64,000 bases of DNA from contig NZ_CP007441.1 of NCBI RefSeq assembly GCF_000590475.1, positions 2,424,660-2,488,659 on the forward strand, in the 5' to 3' direction. Below are positions 9,386 to 18,259 of this stretch, piece after piece; position 1 is the stretch's first letter, and every line of letters begins with the position of its first letter. Below the pieces are notes generated by a model, which worked only from the letters and a program-made list of their open reading frames with translations, made no database searches and was not told the origin of the DNA. Origin of the DNA: Stutzerimonas stutzeri. Lineage in GTDB: Bacteria; Pseudomonadota; Gammaproteobacteria; Pseudomonadales; Pseudomonadaceae. Both the position numbers and the translations under genes were made by a program.

Positions 9386-9400
9386 ATCATCCCGAATGAT
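9386..9400. promoter_or_regulatory. Palindrome upstream of mexE, candidate MexT operator
   Basis: ATCAT-CCCGA-ATGAT is a perfect 5-bp inverted repeat with a 5-base spacer, 89 bases before the mexE start in the mexT-mexE intergenic region. Its spacing fits a LysR-type site. The known nod-box-like MexT consensus is not clearly matched, so assignment to MexT is inference. Confidence 0.35.
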
Positions 9401-9488
9401 ATTCACATTCGCCTTGTTCGATTTCTGCATCCTGAGGCCACCCGTCACACTCCCGCCATCGATAAAAACCCGAGTTGCGGAGTCAAGC

Positions 9489-10718
9489 ATGGAACGTTCA
9501 CTCAAAGCCTTGCGTTACCCACTGGTTGCGGTTGCCGCTGCCGTCGTTGGCGCATGCGGACAAGCGCCAGAGGCCACCGAAGCGGCAATGCCAGCCCCAC
9601 AGGTCAGCGTCGCTGAAGTCATCGAGCAGCAGGTCACCGAATGGGACGAGCTCACCGGGCGCCTGGAGGCTCCGGAGTCGGTGGAGATTCGTCCGCGGGT
9701 GTCCGGCTTCATCGACAAGGTCGCCTTTGAGGAAGGCGCATTGGTCAAGAAAGGCGATCTCTTGTTCCAGATCGACCCGAGGCCGTTCGAGGCGCAGGTG
9801 AAGCGCCTGCAAGCCGAGCTGCAGCAAGCGCGCGCCACCCAGCAACGCACCGCCAGCGAAGCTCAGCGTGGTGAGCGTCTACGTGCCAACAACGCCATTT
9901 CCGCCGAACTCGCCGATGCGCGCGTCAGCGCCGCCAGCGAAGCGAAGTCCGCCGTTGCAGCCATCCAGGCTCAACTGGATGCAGCCAAGCTGGACCTCAG
10001 CTTCACCCGCGTTACCGCGCCCATCGATGGCCGAGTTGGGCGGGCCCTGATCACTGCGGGCAACCTGGTCAATGCAGGCGATGCCTTGCTGACCACACTG
10101 GTCTCCACCGACAAGGTCTACGCCTACTTCGAAGCTGATGAACGCACCTACCTCAAGTACCGTGAGCTGGCGCGCGAAGGCGAGCGCGGTGAAGCAACGC
10201 CTGTCTACCTCGGGCTGTCCAGCGAGGACGGTCATCCGCACCTGGGCCACATGGACTTCATCGACAATCAGGTCGATCCACGTACAGGCACCATCCGCGG
10301 GCGCGCCGTGTTCGATAACCGTGACGGGCGCTTCACTCCAGGGCTTTACGCGCGGCTGAAGCTGGTCGGCAGCGCCACCTACGAGGCGGTACTGATCAAG
10401 GACGTCGCGGTGGGAACCGATCTTGGCAAGAAGTTCGTGCTGGTCCTGGGCGGTGACGGCAAGGTCAGTTATCGCTCCGTCGAGCTGGGCCCGAAGCTCG
10501 AAGGCTTGCGCATCGTGCGTAACGGCCTCGAACAGGGTGAAACAATCGTCGTCAACGGCCTGCAGCGTGTTCGCCCAGGCGCAGCGGTCGCGCCGCAAAG
10601 CGTGCCGATGGCAGACGCCGATACCCTCGCCGCACTCAAGGAACAAAATCGCGCCATCACCGCAGCCTTCAAGCCACAGGTCGTTGATCGCAGCGTGGCG
10701 CGCAGCCCGAACAGCTGA
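9489..10718 (+). CDS. mexE: RND efflux periplasmic adaptor MexE
   Basis: A 409-residue membrane-fusion lipoprotein joining the MexF pump to OprN. The N-terminus has a lipobox (VVGAC, Cys23), so it is lipid-anchored to the inner membrane. The biotinyl-lipoyl-like hairpin parts are clear (ESVEIRPRVSGFIDKVAFEEGALVKKGD and SFTRVTAPIDGRVGRALI), flanking an alpha-helical hairpin rich in Ala/Gln/Glu. Similarity to P. aeruginosa MexE is strong over the whole length. The frame is open further upstream to 9315, but the ATG at 9489 is preceded by GGAG at 8 bases and gives the right signal sequence. First gene of mexEF-oprN. Confidence 0.94.
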   Translation: MERSLKALRYPLVAVAAAVVGACGQAPEATEAAMPAPQVSVAEVIEQQVTEWDELTGRLEAPESVEIRPRVSGFIDKVAFEEGALVKKGDLLFQIDPRPFEAQVKRLQAELQQARATQQRTASEAQRGERLRANNAISAELADARVSAASEAKSAVAAIQAQLDAAKLDLSFTRVTAPIDGRVGRALITAGNLVNAGDALLTTLVSTDKVYAYFEADERTYLKYRELAREGERGEATPVYLGLSSEDGHPHLGHMDFIDNQVDPRTGTIRGRAVFDNRDGRFTPGLYARLKLVGSATYEAVLIKDVAVGTDLGKKFVLVLGGDGKVSYRSVELGPKLEGLRIVRNGLEQGETIVVNGLQRVRPGAAVAPQSVPMADADTLAALKEQNRAITAAFKPQVVDRSVARSPNS

Positions 10719-10816
10719 GCCCTACGCAGATACCCGTCGATCGTGCGCCTCGGCGCACCGCCAGAAACCGATTCCGTCAGGGCGCGTCACGCGCGCCCTG
10801 CCCCCCGGAGTGCGTC

Positions 10817-13800
10817 ATGAATTTTTCCCAGTTCTTCATTCAACGGCCGATCTTCGCCGCGGTGCTGTCGCTGATCATCCTGATCGGCGGCGCCATCTCT
10901 CTGTTTCAACTGCCGATCAGCGAATACCCCGAAGTCGTCCCGCCCACGGTGGTGGTGCGTGCGAACTTCCCCGGCGCCAACCCCAAGGTAATCGGTGAAA
11001 CGGTGGCTTCCCCACTGGAGCAGGCCATCACCGGTGTCGAGGGGATGCTGTATATGTCGTCCCAGGCGACCGCCGATGGCAAGCTGACTCTGACTATCAC
11101 CTTCGCCCTCGGCACCGAGCTGGACAACGCCCAAGTCCAGGTACAGAACCGGGTGACCCGCACCATGCCGACTCTGCCCACCGAGGTGCAGCGGCTCGGC
11201 GTGACGGTGGACAAGGCTTCGCCGGACCTCACCATGGTGGTGCACCTGACCTCGCCGGATGAGCGCTACGACATGCTCTATCTGTCCAACTACGCCGCCC
11301 TCAACGTCAAGGATGAGCTGGCGCGGCTGGACGGCATCGGTGATGTGCAGTTGTTCGGCATGGGCGACTACTCGTTGCGCGTCTGGCTCGACCCGAACAA
11401 GGTGGCCTCGCGTAATCTCACCGCGAGCGACGTGGTCAATGCGATTCGTGAGCAGAACCGCCAGGTTGCTGCCGGCTCGCTCGGCGCTCCGCCAGCACCG
11501 GGCGCGACTGACTTCCAACTGTCGATCAACACCCAGGGTCGCCTGGTCAGCGAAGAAGAGTTCGAAAACATTATCGTGCGGGCTGGTGCCGATGGCGAGA
11601 TCACCCGTTTGAAAGATATTGCACGCATCGAGCTGGGCTCCAGCCAATATGCGTTGCGCTCGTTGCTGAACAATCAACCGGCTGTCGCCATCCCGGTTTT
11701 CCAGCGTCCGGGCTCCAATGCCATCGAGATTTCCGATTCGGTCCGTGCCCGTATGGCCGAGCTGAAGAAGGACTTCCCCGAAGGCGTGGACTACGAGATC
11801 GTTTACGACCCGACCATCTTCGTGCGTGGCTCCATCGAGGCGGTGGTGCATACCCTGCTCGAAGCCATCGTGCTCGTCGTGCTGGTGGTGGTCCTGTTCC
11901 TGCAGACCTGGCGTGCATCGATCATCCCGCTGGCCGCCGTGCCCGTATCGCTGATCGGCACCTTCGCTGTAATGCACATGCTCGGCTTCTCGCTCAATGC
12001 GCTGTCGCTGTTCGGGCTGGTCCTCGCGATCGGTATCGTTGTGGACGATGCCATCGTCGTAGTGGAAAACGTGGAGCGTAATATCGGCCTCGGCAAGTCG
12101 CCGGTGGAAGCCACCAAGCAGGCGATGAAGGAAGTGACCGGTCCGATCGTCGCCACCGCGCTGGTGCTCTGCGCAGTGTTTATCCCCACCGCCTTCATTT
12201 CCGGTCTCACCGGGCAGTTCTATCAACAGTTCGCGCTGACCATCGCGATCTCCACGGTGATTTCGGCTTTCAACTCGCTGACCCTCTCGCCTGCTTTGGC
12301 CGCCGCCCTGTTGCGCAGCCACGATGCCCCGAAGGATGGCTTCTCGCGGTTGCTGGACAAGCTGTTCGGCGGCTGGTTGTTCGCACCATTCAACCGCGTG
12401 TTCGACCGTGCCAGCCATGGCTATGTCGGTGCGGTGAAGCGCATCCTGCGCGGCAGTGGCATCGCATTGGTGGTGTATGTCGGCCTGGTAGGCCTGGGCT
12501 ACATGGGCTTCGCCAGCACCCCGACCGGCTTCGTACCGCCGCAGGACAAGCAGTACCTGGTGGCCTTCGCGCAATTGCCCGACGCCGCGACCCTCGACCG
12601 CACCGAGGATGTGATCAAGCAAATGTCGGAAATCGCCGGCAAGCACCCTGGCGTGGCGAATACGGTCGCCTTTCCGGGCCTGTCGATCAACGGCTTCACC
12701 AACAGCCCGAACAGCGGCATCGTGTTCGTCACCCTGAAGGACTTCGACGAGCGCAAGGACCCGAACTTGTCGGCCGGGGCCATTGCCGGTGAGCTGAACG
12801 GTCAGTTCTCGGGCATTCAGGAAGCCTACCTGGCAATCTTCCCGCCGCCCCCTGTACAAGGTCTGGGCACCATCGGCGGCTTCCGTGTGCAGGTGCAGGA
12901 TCGCGGCAGCCTCGGTTACGAGGAGCTGTACAAGCAGGTACAGAATGTCATTGCCAAGAGCGCCGATTATCCGGAGCTGGCCGGTTTGTTTACCAGCTAT
13001 CAGGTCAATGTGCCGCAGGTGGACGCCGATATCGATCGGGAAAAGGCCAAGACCCACGGCGTGGCAATCGATCAGATCTTCGACACCATGCAGGTCTACC
13101 TTGGCTCGCTGTACGCGAACGATTTCAACCGGTTCGGCCGCACCTATCAGGTCAACGTCCAGGCCGAACAGAAGTTTCGCCTGTCGCCCGACCAGATCGG
13201 CCAGCTGAAGGTGCGCAACGATCGGGGTGAGATGGTTCCGCTGTCGACCTTCGTCAAGGTCAGCGACAGCGCCGGCCCCGATCGCGTCATGCACTACAAC
13301 GGCTTCCTCACCGCCGAGATCAACGGCGCGGCGGCTCCCGGTTATAGCTCCGGCCAGGCCGAGGACGCCATGGAGCGTCTGCTCAAAGCCGAGCTGCCGA
13401 ACGGCATGAGCTACGAATGGACCGAACTTACCTATCAGCAAATTCTGGCTGGCAACACCGCGATGTTCGTCTTCCCGCTGTGCGTACTGCTGGCCTTCCT
13501 GGTACTGGCGGCGCAATACGAGAGCTGGAGCCTGCCGCTGGCGGTGATCCTGATCGTACCGACGACACTGCTCGCGGCCATTACCGGCGTGATCCTGTCG
13601 GGTGGCGATAACAATGTGTTCACCCAGATCGGCCTCATCGTGCTGGTGGGCCTGGCGTGCAAGAACGCCATCCTCATCGTCGAGTTCGCCAAGGACAAAC
13701 AGGAAGAAGGAATGGATCGGCTGGCGGCGATTCTAGAAGCCTGCCGGCTGCGGCTGCGCCCCATTCTGATGACCAGCTTCGCGTTCATCATGGGCGTGGT

Positions 13801-14005
13801 GCCACTGGTGCTGTCCAGCGGTGCCGGGTCGGAAATGCGCCACGCAATGGGTGTTGCGGTATTCAGCGGAATGCTCGGAGTGACCTTCTTCGGCCTGCTG
13901 CTGACGCCGGTGTTTTACCTGGTGATTCGCGCCTTCGTCGAGAAGCGCGAGGAGAAAAAGGCTGTATTTAACAGACTGCGTGGAAACGTAGCGAGCGAAG
14001 GTTAA
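10817..14005 (+). CDS. mexF: RND multidrug efflux transporter MexF
   Basis: A 1062-residue inner-membrane proton/drug antiporter of the hydrophobe/amphiphile RND family. It has 12 predicted membrane segments, two large periplasmic loops, and the essential acidic pair in TM4 (GIVVDDAIVVVENVE, about residues 405-419). In P. aeruginosa this pump exports chloramphenicol, fluoroquinolones, trimethoprim and quinolone signal precursors. A CCGGAGTG site precedes the ATG. The last roughly 12 codons, from about 13970, lie inside a palindromic repeat element (13971-14128), so the native C-terminus appears to have been replaced by codons from that element. The change is far from the transport path and probably tolerated. 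Confidence 0.95.
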   Translation: MNFSQFFIQRPIFAAVLSLIILIGGAISLFQLPISEYPEVVPPTVVVRANFPGANPKVIGETVASPLEQAITGVEGMLYMSSQATADGKLTLTITFALGTELDNAQVQVQNRVTRTMPTLPTEVQRLGVTVDKASPDLTMVVHLTSPDERYDMLYLSNYAALNVKDELARLDGIGDVQLFGMGDYSLRVWLDPNKVASRNLTASDVVNAIREQNRQVAAGSLGAPPAPGATDFQLSINTQGRLVSEEEFENIIVRAGADGEITRLKDIARIELGSSQYALRSLLNNQPAVAIPVFQRPGSNAIEISDSVRARMAELKKDFPEGVDYEIVYDPTIFVRGSIEAVVHTLLEAIVLVVLVVVLFLQTWRASIIPLAAVPVSLIGTFAVMHMLGFSLNALSLFGLVLAIGIVVDDAIVVVENVERNIGLGKSPVEATKQAMKEVTGPIVATALVLCAVFIPTAFISGLTGQFYQQFALTIAISTVISAFNSLTLSPALAAALLRSHDAPKDGFSRLLDKLFGGWLFAPFNRVFDRASHGYVGAVKRILRGSGIALVVYVGLVGLGYMGFASTPTGFVPPQDKQYLVAFAQLPDAATLDRTEDVIKQMSEIAGKHPGVANTVAFPGLSINGFTNSPNSGIVFVTLKDFDERKDPNLSAGAIAGELNGQFSGIQEAYLAIFPPPPVQGLGTIGGFRVQVQDRGSLGYEELYKQVQNVIAKSADYPELAGLFTSYQVNVPQVDADIDREKAKTHGVAIDQIFDTMQVYLGSLYANDFNRFGRTYQVNVQAEQKFRLSPDQIGQLKVRNDRGEMVPLSTFVKVSDSAGPDRVMHYNGFLTAEINGAAAPGYSSGQAEDAMERLLKAELPNGMSYEWTELTYQQILAGNTAMFVFPLCVLLAFLVLAAQYESWSLPLAVILIVPTTLLAAITGVILSGGDNNVFTQIGLIVLVGLACKNAILIVEFAKDKQEEGMDRLAAILEACRLRLRPILMTSFAFIMGVVPLVLSSGAGSEMRHAMGVAVFSGMLGVTFFGLLLTPVFYLVIRAFVEKREEKKAVFNRLRGNVASEG

Positions 14006-14128
14006 GCAAGGCAAAAACAGGCGAGGAAGCGGAGTTTACGGATTGTAAATGAGCATTCCGACTGAGCTCGCATCCGAGCCTGTTTTTAACGCGGCATAAC
14101 CGAGCGCAGTAGTTTCCAAACAGTCTGT
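13971..14128. mobile_element. MITE-like palindromic repeat across the mexF 3' end
   Basis: Terminal inverted repeats of 17 bases (13971-13987 and 14112-14128) match at 15 of 17 positions. Inside them are nested inverted repeats, including AAAAACAGGC (14013-14022) against GCCTGTTTTT (14078-14087) and TTTAC (14035-14039) against GTAAA (14045-14049). The 158-base unit has no coding capacity of its own and fills nearly all of the mexF-oprN spacer. Its layout is that of a non-autonomous, transposase-mobilised miniature element. Copies elsewhere in the genome would prove this; none is present in this window. Confidence 0.7.
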
Positions 14129-14144
14129 CCAAGGAGGTCCATAT

Positions 14145-15548
14145 ATGAAGGCTTTAATCACCACCCCGTTACTGCTTGCCGCGATCATCACGTTGAGCGC
14201 TTGCGCCGTAGGCCCGGACTACCAAACGCCGGAAACGGCGCCTGCAAGGATCGAGCGGGCCAGCGCCGAGGGCTTCGACCGCTCGCGCTTCGAATCCGCC
14301 TGGTGGCGTCAGTTCGACGACACGACACTCGATACGCTGGTCAGCGAGGCGCTGGCGGAAAACCGGGAATTGCGTATTGCTTTCGCCAGGTTGCGTGCGG
14401 CGCGGTCGATCCGTGACGACGCGGCCAATGATCGTTTTCCGACCGTAACTGCCGGTGCGACCGCCGAGTACGGCAAGGCTCAGCAGCCCGGCACCAGCGA
14501 GGAGCGCAGCAATATCGAGCGTTATGACCTGGGTCTGGACATGGCCTGGGAGCTTGATCTGTTCGGGCGCATCCAACGCCGAATCGAGTCCAGCGAAGCG
14601 CAGAGCGAAGCCGCGGAAGCAGAGCTCTACCAACTGCAGGTCAGCCTGATCGCCGAACTGGTGGATGCCTATGGCCAACTGCGTGGCGCACAGCTGCGCG
14701 AGCGTATCGCCCGGGAGAACCTCGACAATCAACGCGAGTCGCATCAACTGACCGAACAGCTGCGCGACGCCGGCATGGGCAGTGAGCTGGATGTATTGCG
14801 TGCAGATGCTCGGCTGGCCGCTACCGAAGCCAGCCTGCCGCAGCTGCAGGCGACACAGACCCGCGCGCGCAACCGCATCGCTAGCCTCCTCGGCCAGCGT
14901 CCGGACCAGCTCAGCGTCGATCTTTCGCCTCGCGAGCTGCCGGCAATAGCCAAAGCATTGCCGATCGGTGATCCCGGTGAACTGTTGCGCCGCCGCCCGG
15001 ACATTCTTGCCGCCGAACGGCAATTGGCGGCTGCCACCGCCAATGTCGGCGTGGCAACGGCCGACCTGTTCCCGCGGGTGAGCCTCTCGGGCTTCCTCGG
15101 GTTCATTGCCGGCCGCGGCTCGCAGATCGGTTCGAGCGCTGCACAGGCTTGGGGCGTGGCGCCGAGCATCAGCTGGGCGGCGTTCGATATGGGCAGCGTT
15201 CGAGCTCGACTGCGCGGTGCCGAAGCGGATGCCGAGGGCGCAGTGGCGAACTACGAGCAGCAGGTTTTGCTCGCACTGGAGGAGTCGGAAAACGCGTTCA
15301 GTGACTATGCCCGTGCCCAGGAGCGACTGCTGTCGTTGTTACGCCAGTCCAGCGCCAGCCGTGCCGCCGCACAACAGGCTCAGATTCGCTACCGTGAAGG
15401 CACCGTGGATTTCCTGGTACTGCTGGATGCCGAGCGTGAGCGCCTCACCGCCGAGGACGCCCAAGCGCTGGCCGAAGTGGATCTATACCGTGGAATCGTC
15501 TCGCTTTACAAAGCGCTGGGTGGCGGCTGGCAGCTGGCCAGCAGCTGA
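14145..15548 (+). CDS. oprN: Outer-membrane efflux channel OprN
   Basis: A 467-residue TolC-like outer-membrane factor that forms the exit duct of MexEF. A lipobox (LSACAVG, Cys20) marks it as a lipoprotein. Two repeats of the OEP domain are visible, with the typical WWRQFDD and LRRRPDILAAERQLAAATANVG motifs. It is preceded by a good AAGGAGG site (spacing 8). The 139-base spacer to mexF is mostly the MITE-like repeat, whose strong secondary structure might lower oprN expression relative to mexEF. Third gene of the operon. Confidence 0.94.
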   Translation: MKALITTPLLLAAIITLSACAVGPDYQTPETAPARIERASAEGFDRSRFESAWWRQFDDTTLDTLVSEALAENRELRIAFARLRAARSIRDDAANDRFPTVTAGATAEYGKAQQPGTSEERSNIERYDLGLDMAWELDLFGRIQRRIESSEAQSEAAEAELYQLQVSLIAELVDAYGQLRGAQLRERIARENLDNQRESHQLTEQLRDAGMGSELDVLRADARLAATEASLPQLQATQTRARNRIASLLGQRPDQLSVDLSPRELPAIAKALPIGDPGELLRRRPDILAAERQLAAATANVGVATADLFPRVSLSGFLGFIAGRGSQIGSSAAQAWGVAPSISWAAFDMGSVRARLRGAEADAEGAVANYEQQVLLALEESENAFSDYARAQERLLSLLRQSSASRAAAQQAQIRYREGTVDFLVLLDAERERLTAEDAQALAEVDLYRGIVSLYKALGGGWQLASS

Positions 15549-15557
15549 CCTGAAATG

Positions 15558-15585
15558 GCTCTGCGCCGTTGCGTCGGCGCAGAGC
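15558..15585 (+). terminator. Strong hairpin after oprN
   Basis: GCTCTGCGCC (15558-15567) and GGCGCAGAGC (15576-15585) form a perfect 10-bp stem with an 8-base loop, 10 bases past the oprN stop. There is no U-run, so it may work with Rho or as a 3' stabiliser for the mexEF-oprN mRNA. Confidence 0.55.
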
Positions 15586-15751
15586 TGCGGGGCAATCGGC
15601 AAACTGTGATCCATGCCCGCTCCCGCTCATCCAAACATGAATTTTGCGAGAAAGCGCTTTAGGTGGTTCGGCTTATTTGGCATAACGTCCCGTTGAAGCT
15701 CAATCGCGTCCTCGGACGCAATGCCAACCAACCAAAATAAAGAGCCTTTCA

Positions 15752-16747
15752 ATGATCAAGCCGATCATCACCCTCGCCGGTCTGGTGCTAGCGCTAACCG
15801 CGACCGCCGTCGAGGCCGAGCCGATAGTCATCAAGTTTTCCCATGTCGTCGCTGAAGACACCCCCAAGGGCAAAGGCGCGCTGTTGTTCAAGCGACTGGT
15901 CGAGGAGCGCCTGCCAGGCCAGGTGACCGTCGAGGTCTATCCCAACTCCACGCTGTATGGCGACGCCAATGAGCTGGAAGCCCTGAGTAACAACGACGTT
16001 CAACTGCTGGCCCCCTCGTTGGCCAAGTTCGAGAAGTACACCAAGCAGGTGCAGGTATTCGACCTGCCGTTCCTGTTCGACGACCTGGAAGCCGTCAACC
16101 GCTTCCAGAAACGCGCCAAGGGCCGTCAGCTACTGCGGTCGATGGAGAAGGAGAACATCACCGGCCTGGCGTATTGGCACAACGGCATGAAGCAGCTGTC
16201 GGCGACCAAGGCACTGCGTCTGCCGAGCGATGCAAACGGCCTGGCGTTCCGCATCCAGCCTTCGGCGGTGTTGGAGTCACAATTCTCCCAAGTGAGCGCG
16301 ACCACGAAAAAGCTCCCCTTCGCGGAGGTCTTCGCCTCGCTGCAGAACGGCACGGTCCAGGGCGCGGAAAACCCCTGGTCGAACATCTACAGCAAGAAGA
16401 TGCATACGGTGCAGCCTTACGTTACTGAGAGTAATCACGGCGTGCTCGACTACATGCTGGTGAGCAATGCGCGTTTCTGGTTCGGCATTCCGCACCTGAT
16501 CCGTACCGAGCTGGAAGGCATCATCGATGAGGTGACCTATGAGGTGAACCGCGCCGCCGAGGAAGCCAACCAGGCTGACCGCGAGCGCATCCGCAAGGCG
16601 GGCACCTCGGAGATCATCGAGCTTACGCCCGAAGAGCGTGAAGCCTGGCGAGAAGCCATGCGGCCGGTATGGAAGGAATTCGAACCGGTAATCGGTGCCG
16701 ACATCATCAAGGCGGCACAGACGGTGAATCGCAAGCAGCGCCACTGA
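15752..16747 (+). CDS. dctP: TRAP transporter periplasmic receptor, DctP family (orphan)
   Basis: A 331-residue secreted solute-binding protein with a signal peptide (cleavage near VEAEP) and the DctP signature (KFSHVVAEDTPKGKGALLFK; the conserved binding arginine lies in FRIQPS; NGTVQGAENPWSN). Family members bind C4-dicarboxylates such as succinate, malate and fumarate and hand them to a DctQM membrane pair. Length equals that of Pseudomonas DctP. No dctQ or dctM is adjacent: the gene stands alone between oprN and a bidirectional terminator, so it must use membrane subunits encoded elsewhere, or sense its ligand for another system. Ligand identity is inferred from the family only. Confidence 0.88.
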   Translation: MIKPIITLAGLVLALTATAVEAEPIVIKFSHVVAEDTPKGKGALLFKRLVEERLPGQVTVEVYPNSTLYGDANELEALSNNDVQLLAPSLAKFEKYTKQVQVFDLPFLFDDLEAVNRFQKRAKGRQLLRSMEKENITGLAYWHNGMKQLSATKALRLPSDANGLAFRIQPSAVLESQFSQVSATTKKLPFAEVFASLQNGTVQGAENPWSNIYSKKMHTVQPYVTESNHGVLDYMLVSNARFWFGIPHLIRTELEGIIDEVTYEVNRAAEEANQADRERIRKAGTSEIIELTPEEREAWREAMRPVWKEFEPVIGADIIKAAQTVNRKQRH

Positions 16748-16760
16748 TCGAGCTCAGCAA

Positions 16761-16789
16761 AAAAACCAGGCCCCTGCCTGGTTTTTTTT
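16761..16789. terminator. Bidirectional intrinsic terminator between dctP and opmB
   Basis: CCAGG (16766-16770) pairs with CCTGG (16777-16781) around a 6-base loop, flanked by an A-run on the left (16759-16765) and eight T residues on the right (16782-16789). It can stop transcripts converging from dctP and from the mux operon. Confidence 0.9.
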
Positions 16790-16798
16790 GCCTGGGAT

Positions 16799-18259
16799 TT
16801 ATTGCGGATCCGGCTCGGTATCCAACTGCTGGACGTCCCAACCGCCACCCAGCGCCGCAATCAGCTGCACGCTGGCCGTCAGGCGATCGCCCAGCAACGT
16901 CAGGTTGGTGCGCTCGTTGTTCAGCGCGGTCGTCTGCACCGTTGCCACGCTGAGGAAATCGACCGTCCCGGCGCGATACTGGTTTTCGATCAGCCGTAGC
17001 GACTCCTGCGCCGCTTCCAGTGCTTCGCGCTGCACAACTGCTTCCTCAGCCAGGACACGCAACTGCACAAGGTTGTCCTCGACCTCGCGGAAACTGTCGA
17101 GCACCGTCTGCCGATAGATGGCCACGGTCTGGTCGTAGCTGGCTTCGGCCTGTTCCAGATCGGCCCGGCGGCTACCGAAATCCAGCAGAGTGACCGCCAG
17201 TTGCGGGCCCAGCGACCAGAAGCGATTGGGCAAACTGATTAGGTTGCTGAAACTGCTGTTGCGATAACCGCCGCTGGCGCTCAGGGTCAGGTCCGGATAC
17301 CAGGCCGCTTCGGCCACGCCAATCTGCGCGTTGGCGGCTATCACCTGGCGCTCGGCCGAAGCGATGTCGGGGCGGCGCTCCAGCAGCTGCGATGGCAATG
17401 CCAGGGGCACGTCTGGCAATAGCGGGATATCAAGACGCTCGGCGATGTTCAGCTCCGATGGCGGTACACCGATCAGCACTGCAATGGCGTGCTCCAGCTG
17501 CGCGCGTTGCCAGCGCAGGTCGATGGCCTGAGCCTGCGTGCTTTTCAGTTGCGTCAGCGCCTGGCTGGCGTCCGATTTTGGCACAATGCCCGCCTGGTAC
17601 TGGTTTTCTGTCAAGCGCAGCGAGCGGGCGAAGGCTTCTACGGTCTGATCCAGCAACCGCTGCTGCTCATCCATCACACGCAGTTGCAGGTAAGTCTGAA
17701 CCAGTTCGGATTGCAGACTCAGGCGAACCGCGGCGAGATCCGCTTCACTCGCCTGCATATTGGCCCGATTGGCTTCCAGATTACGACGCAGCCGTCCCCA
17801 GATATCCAGCTCCCAAGACGCATCGAGTCCTGCTTCATAGCTCTCGCTCACACCACTTCCACTGGTGACATTTTGCGTGCTGCTGGATGAACTCCCCTGT
17901 CCGCCTCGTGTTGCGCCGCCGCTGGCTCCGACCACTGGAAACAGTTGAGAACGCGCACCGCGCACCAGGGCACGGGCCTGACGGTACTGCGCTTCCGCCG
18001 CCGCGAGATTCTGGTTGGAAACGTTCAGACGTTCGACCAGGCCGTTCAGCTCGGCATCGCCGTAGAGTGCCCACCAATCACCAAGTTGCAACACGTCAGC
18101 GGGTGAGGCGGCCTTCCAGCCTTCGGCCTGTTTGAACTCGGACGCCACGGGCAGATCCGGACGCTTGTAATCGGGACCAAGGGTGCAGGCGCCCAGGGAA
18201 AACGCCGTGATCAATACAACCAATGGACGCAAGGGGTACTTCAAACGCAACGAACTCAT
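16799..18259 (-). CDS. opmB: Outer-membrane efflux lipoprotein OpmB
   Basis: A 486-residue NodT-family outer-membrane factor with a lipobox (SLGACTLGPDYKRP, Cys25) and two OEP domains (WWALYGDAELNGLVERL; LLERRPDIASAERQVIAANAQIG). Its ATG overlaps the stop of muxC by four bases (ATGA). It ends the muxA-muxB-muxC-opmB operon, the same order as P. aeruginosa PA2528-PA2525, whose pump contributes to aminocoumarin, macrolide and beta-lactam tolerance. The duct serves the heteromeric MuxBC transporter. Confidence 0.9.
   Translation of the reverse strand: MSSLRLKYPLRPLVVLITAFSLGACTLGPDYKRPDLPVASEFKQAEGWKAASPADVLQLGDWWALYGDAELNGLVERLNVSNQNLAAAEAQYRQARALVRGARSQLFPVVGASGGATRGGQGSSSSSTQNVTSGSGVSESYEAGLDASWELDIWGRLRRNLEANRANMQASEADLAAVRLSLQSELVQTYLQLRVMDEQQRLLDQTVEAFARSLRLTENQYQAGIVPKSDASQALTQLKSTQAQAIDLRWQRAQLEHAIAVLIGVPPSELNIAERLDIPLLPDVPLALPSQLLERRPDIASAERQVIAANAQIGVAEAAWYPDLTLSASGGYRNSSFSNLISLPNRFWSLGPQLAVTLLDFGSRRADLEQAEASYDQTVAIYRQTVLDSFREVEDNLVQLRVLAEEAVVQREALEAAQESLRLIENQYRAGTVDFLSVATVQTTALNNERTNLTLLGDRLTASVQLIAALGGGWDVQQLDTEPDPQ

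Noticed and set aside
10787..13516. A 909-codon minus-strand frame
   Set aside because: Antisense shadow of mexF, His/Arg/Gly-rich with no recognisable domain.
15688..15715. Sigma-54 promoter before dctP (TTGGCATAACG...)
   Set aside because: The -24-like GG is present but the base pair at the -12 position is CG, not GC, so the essential spacing motif fails.
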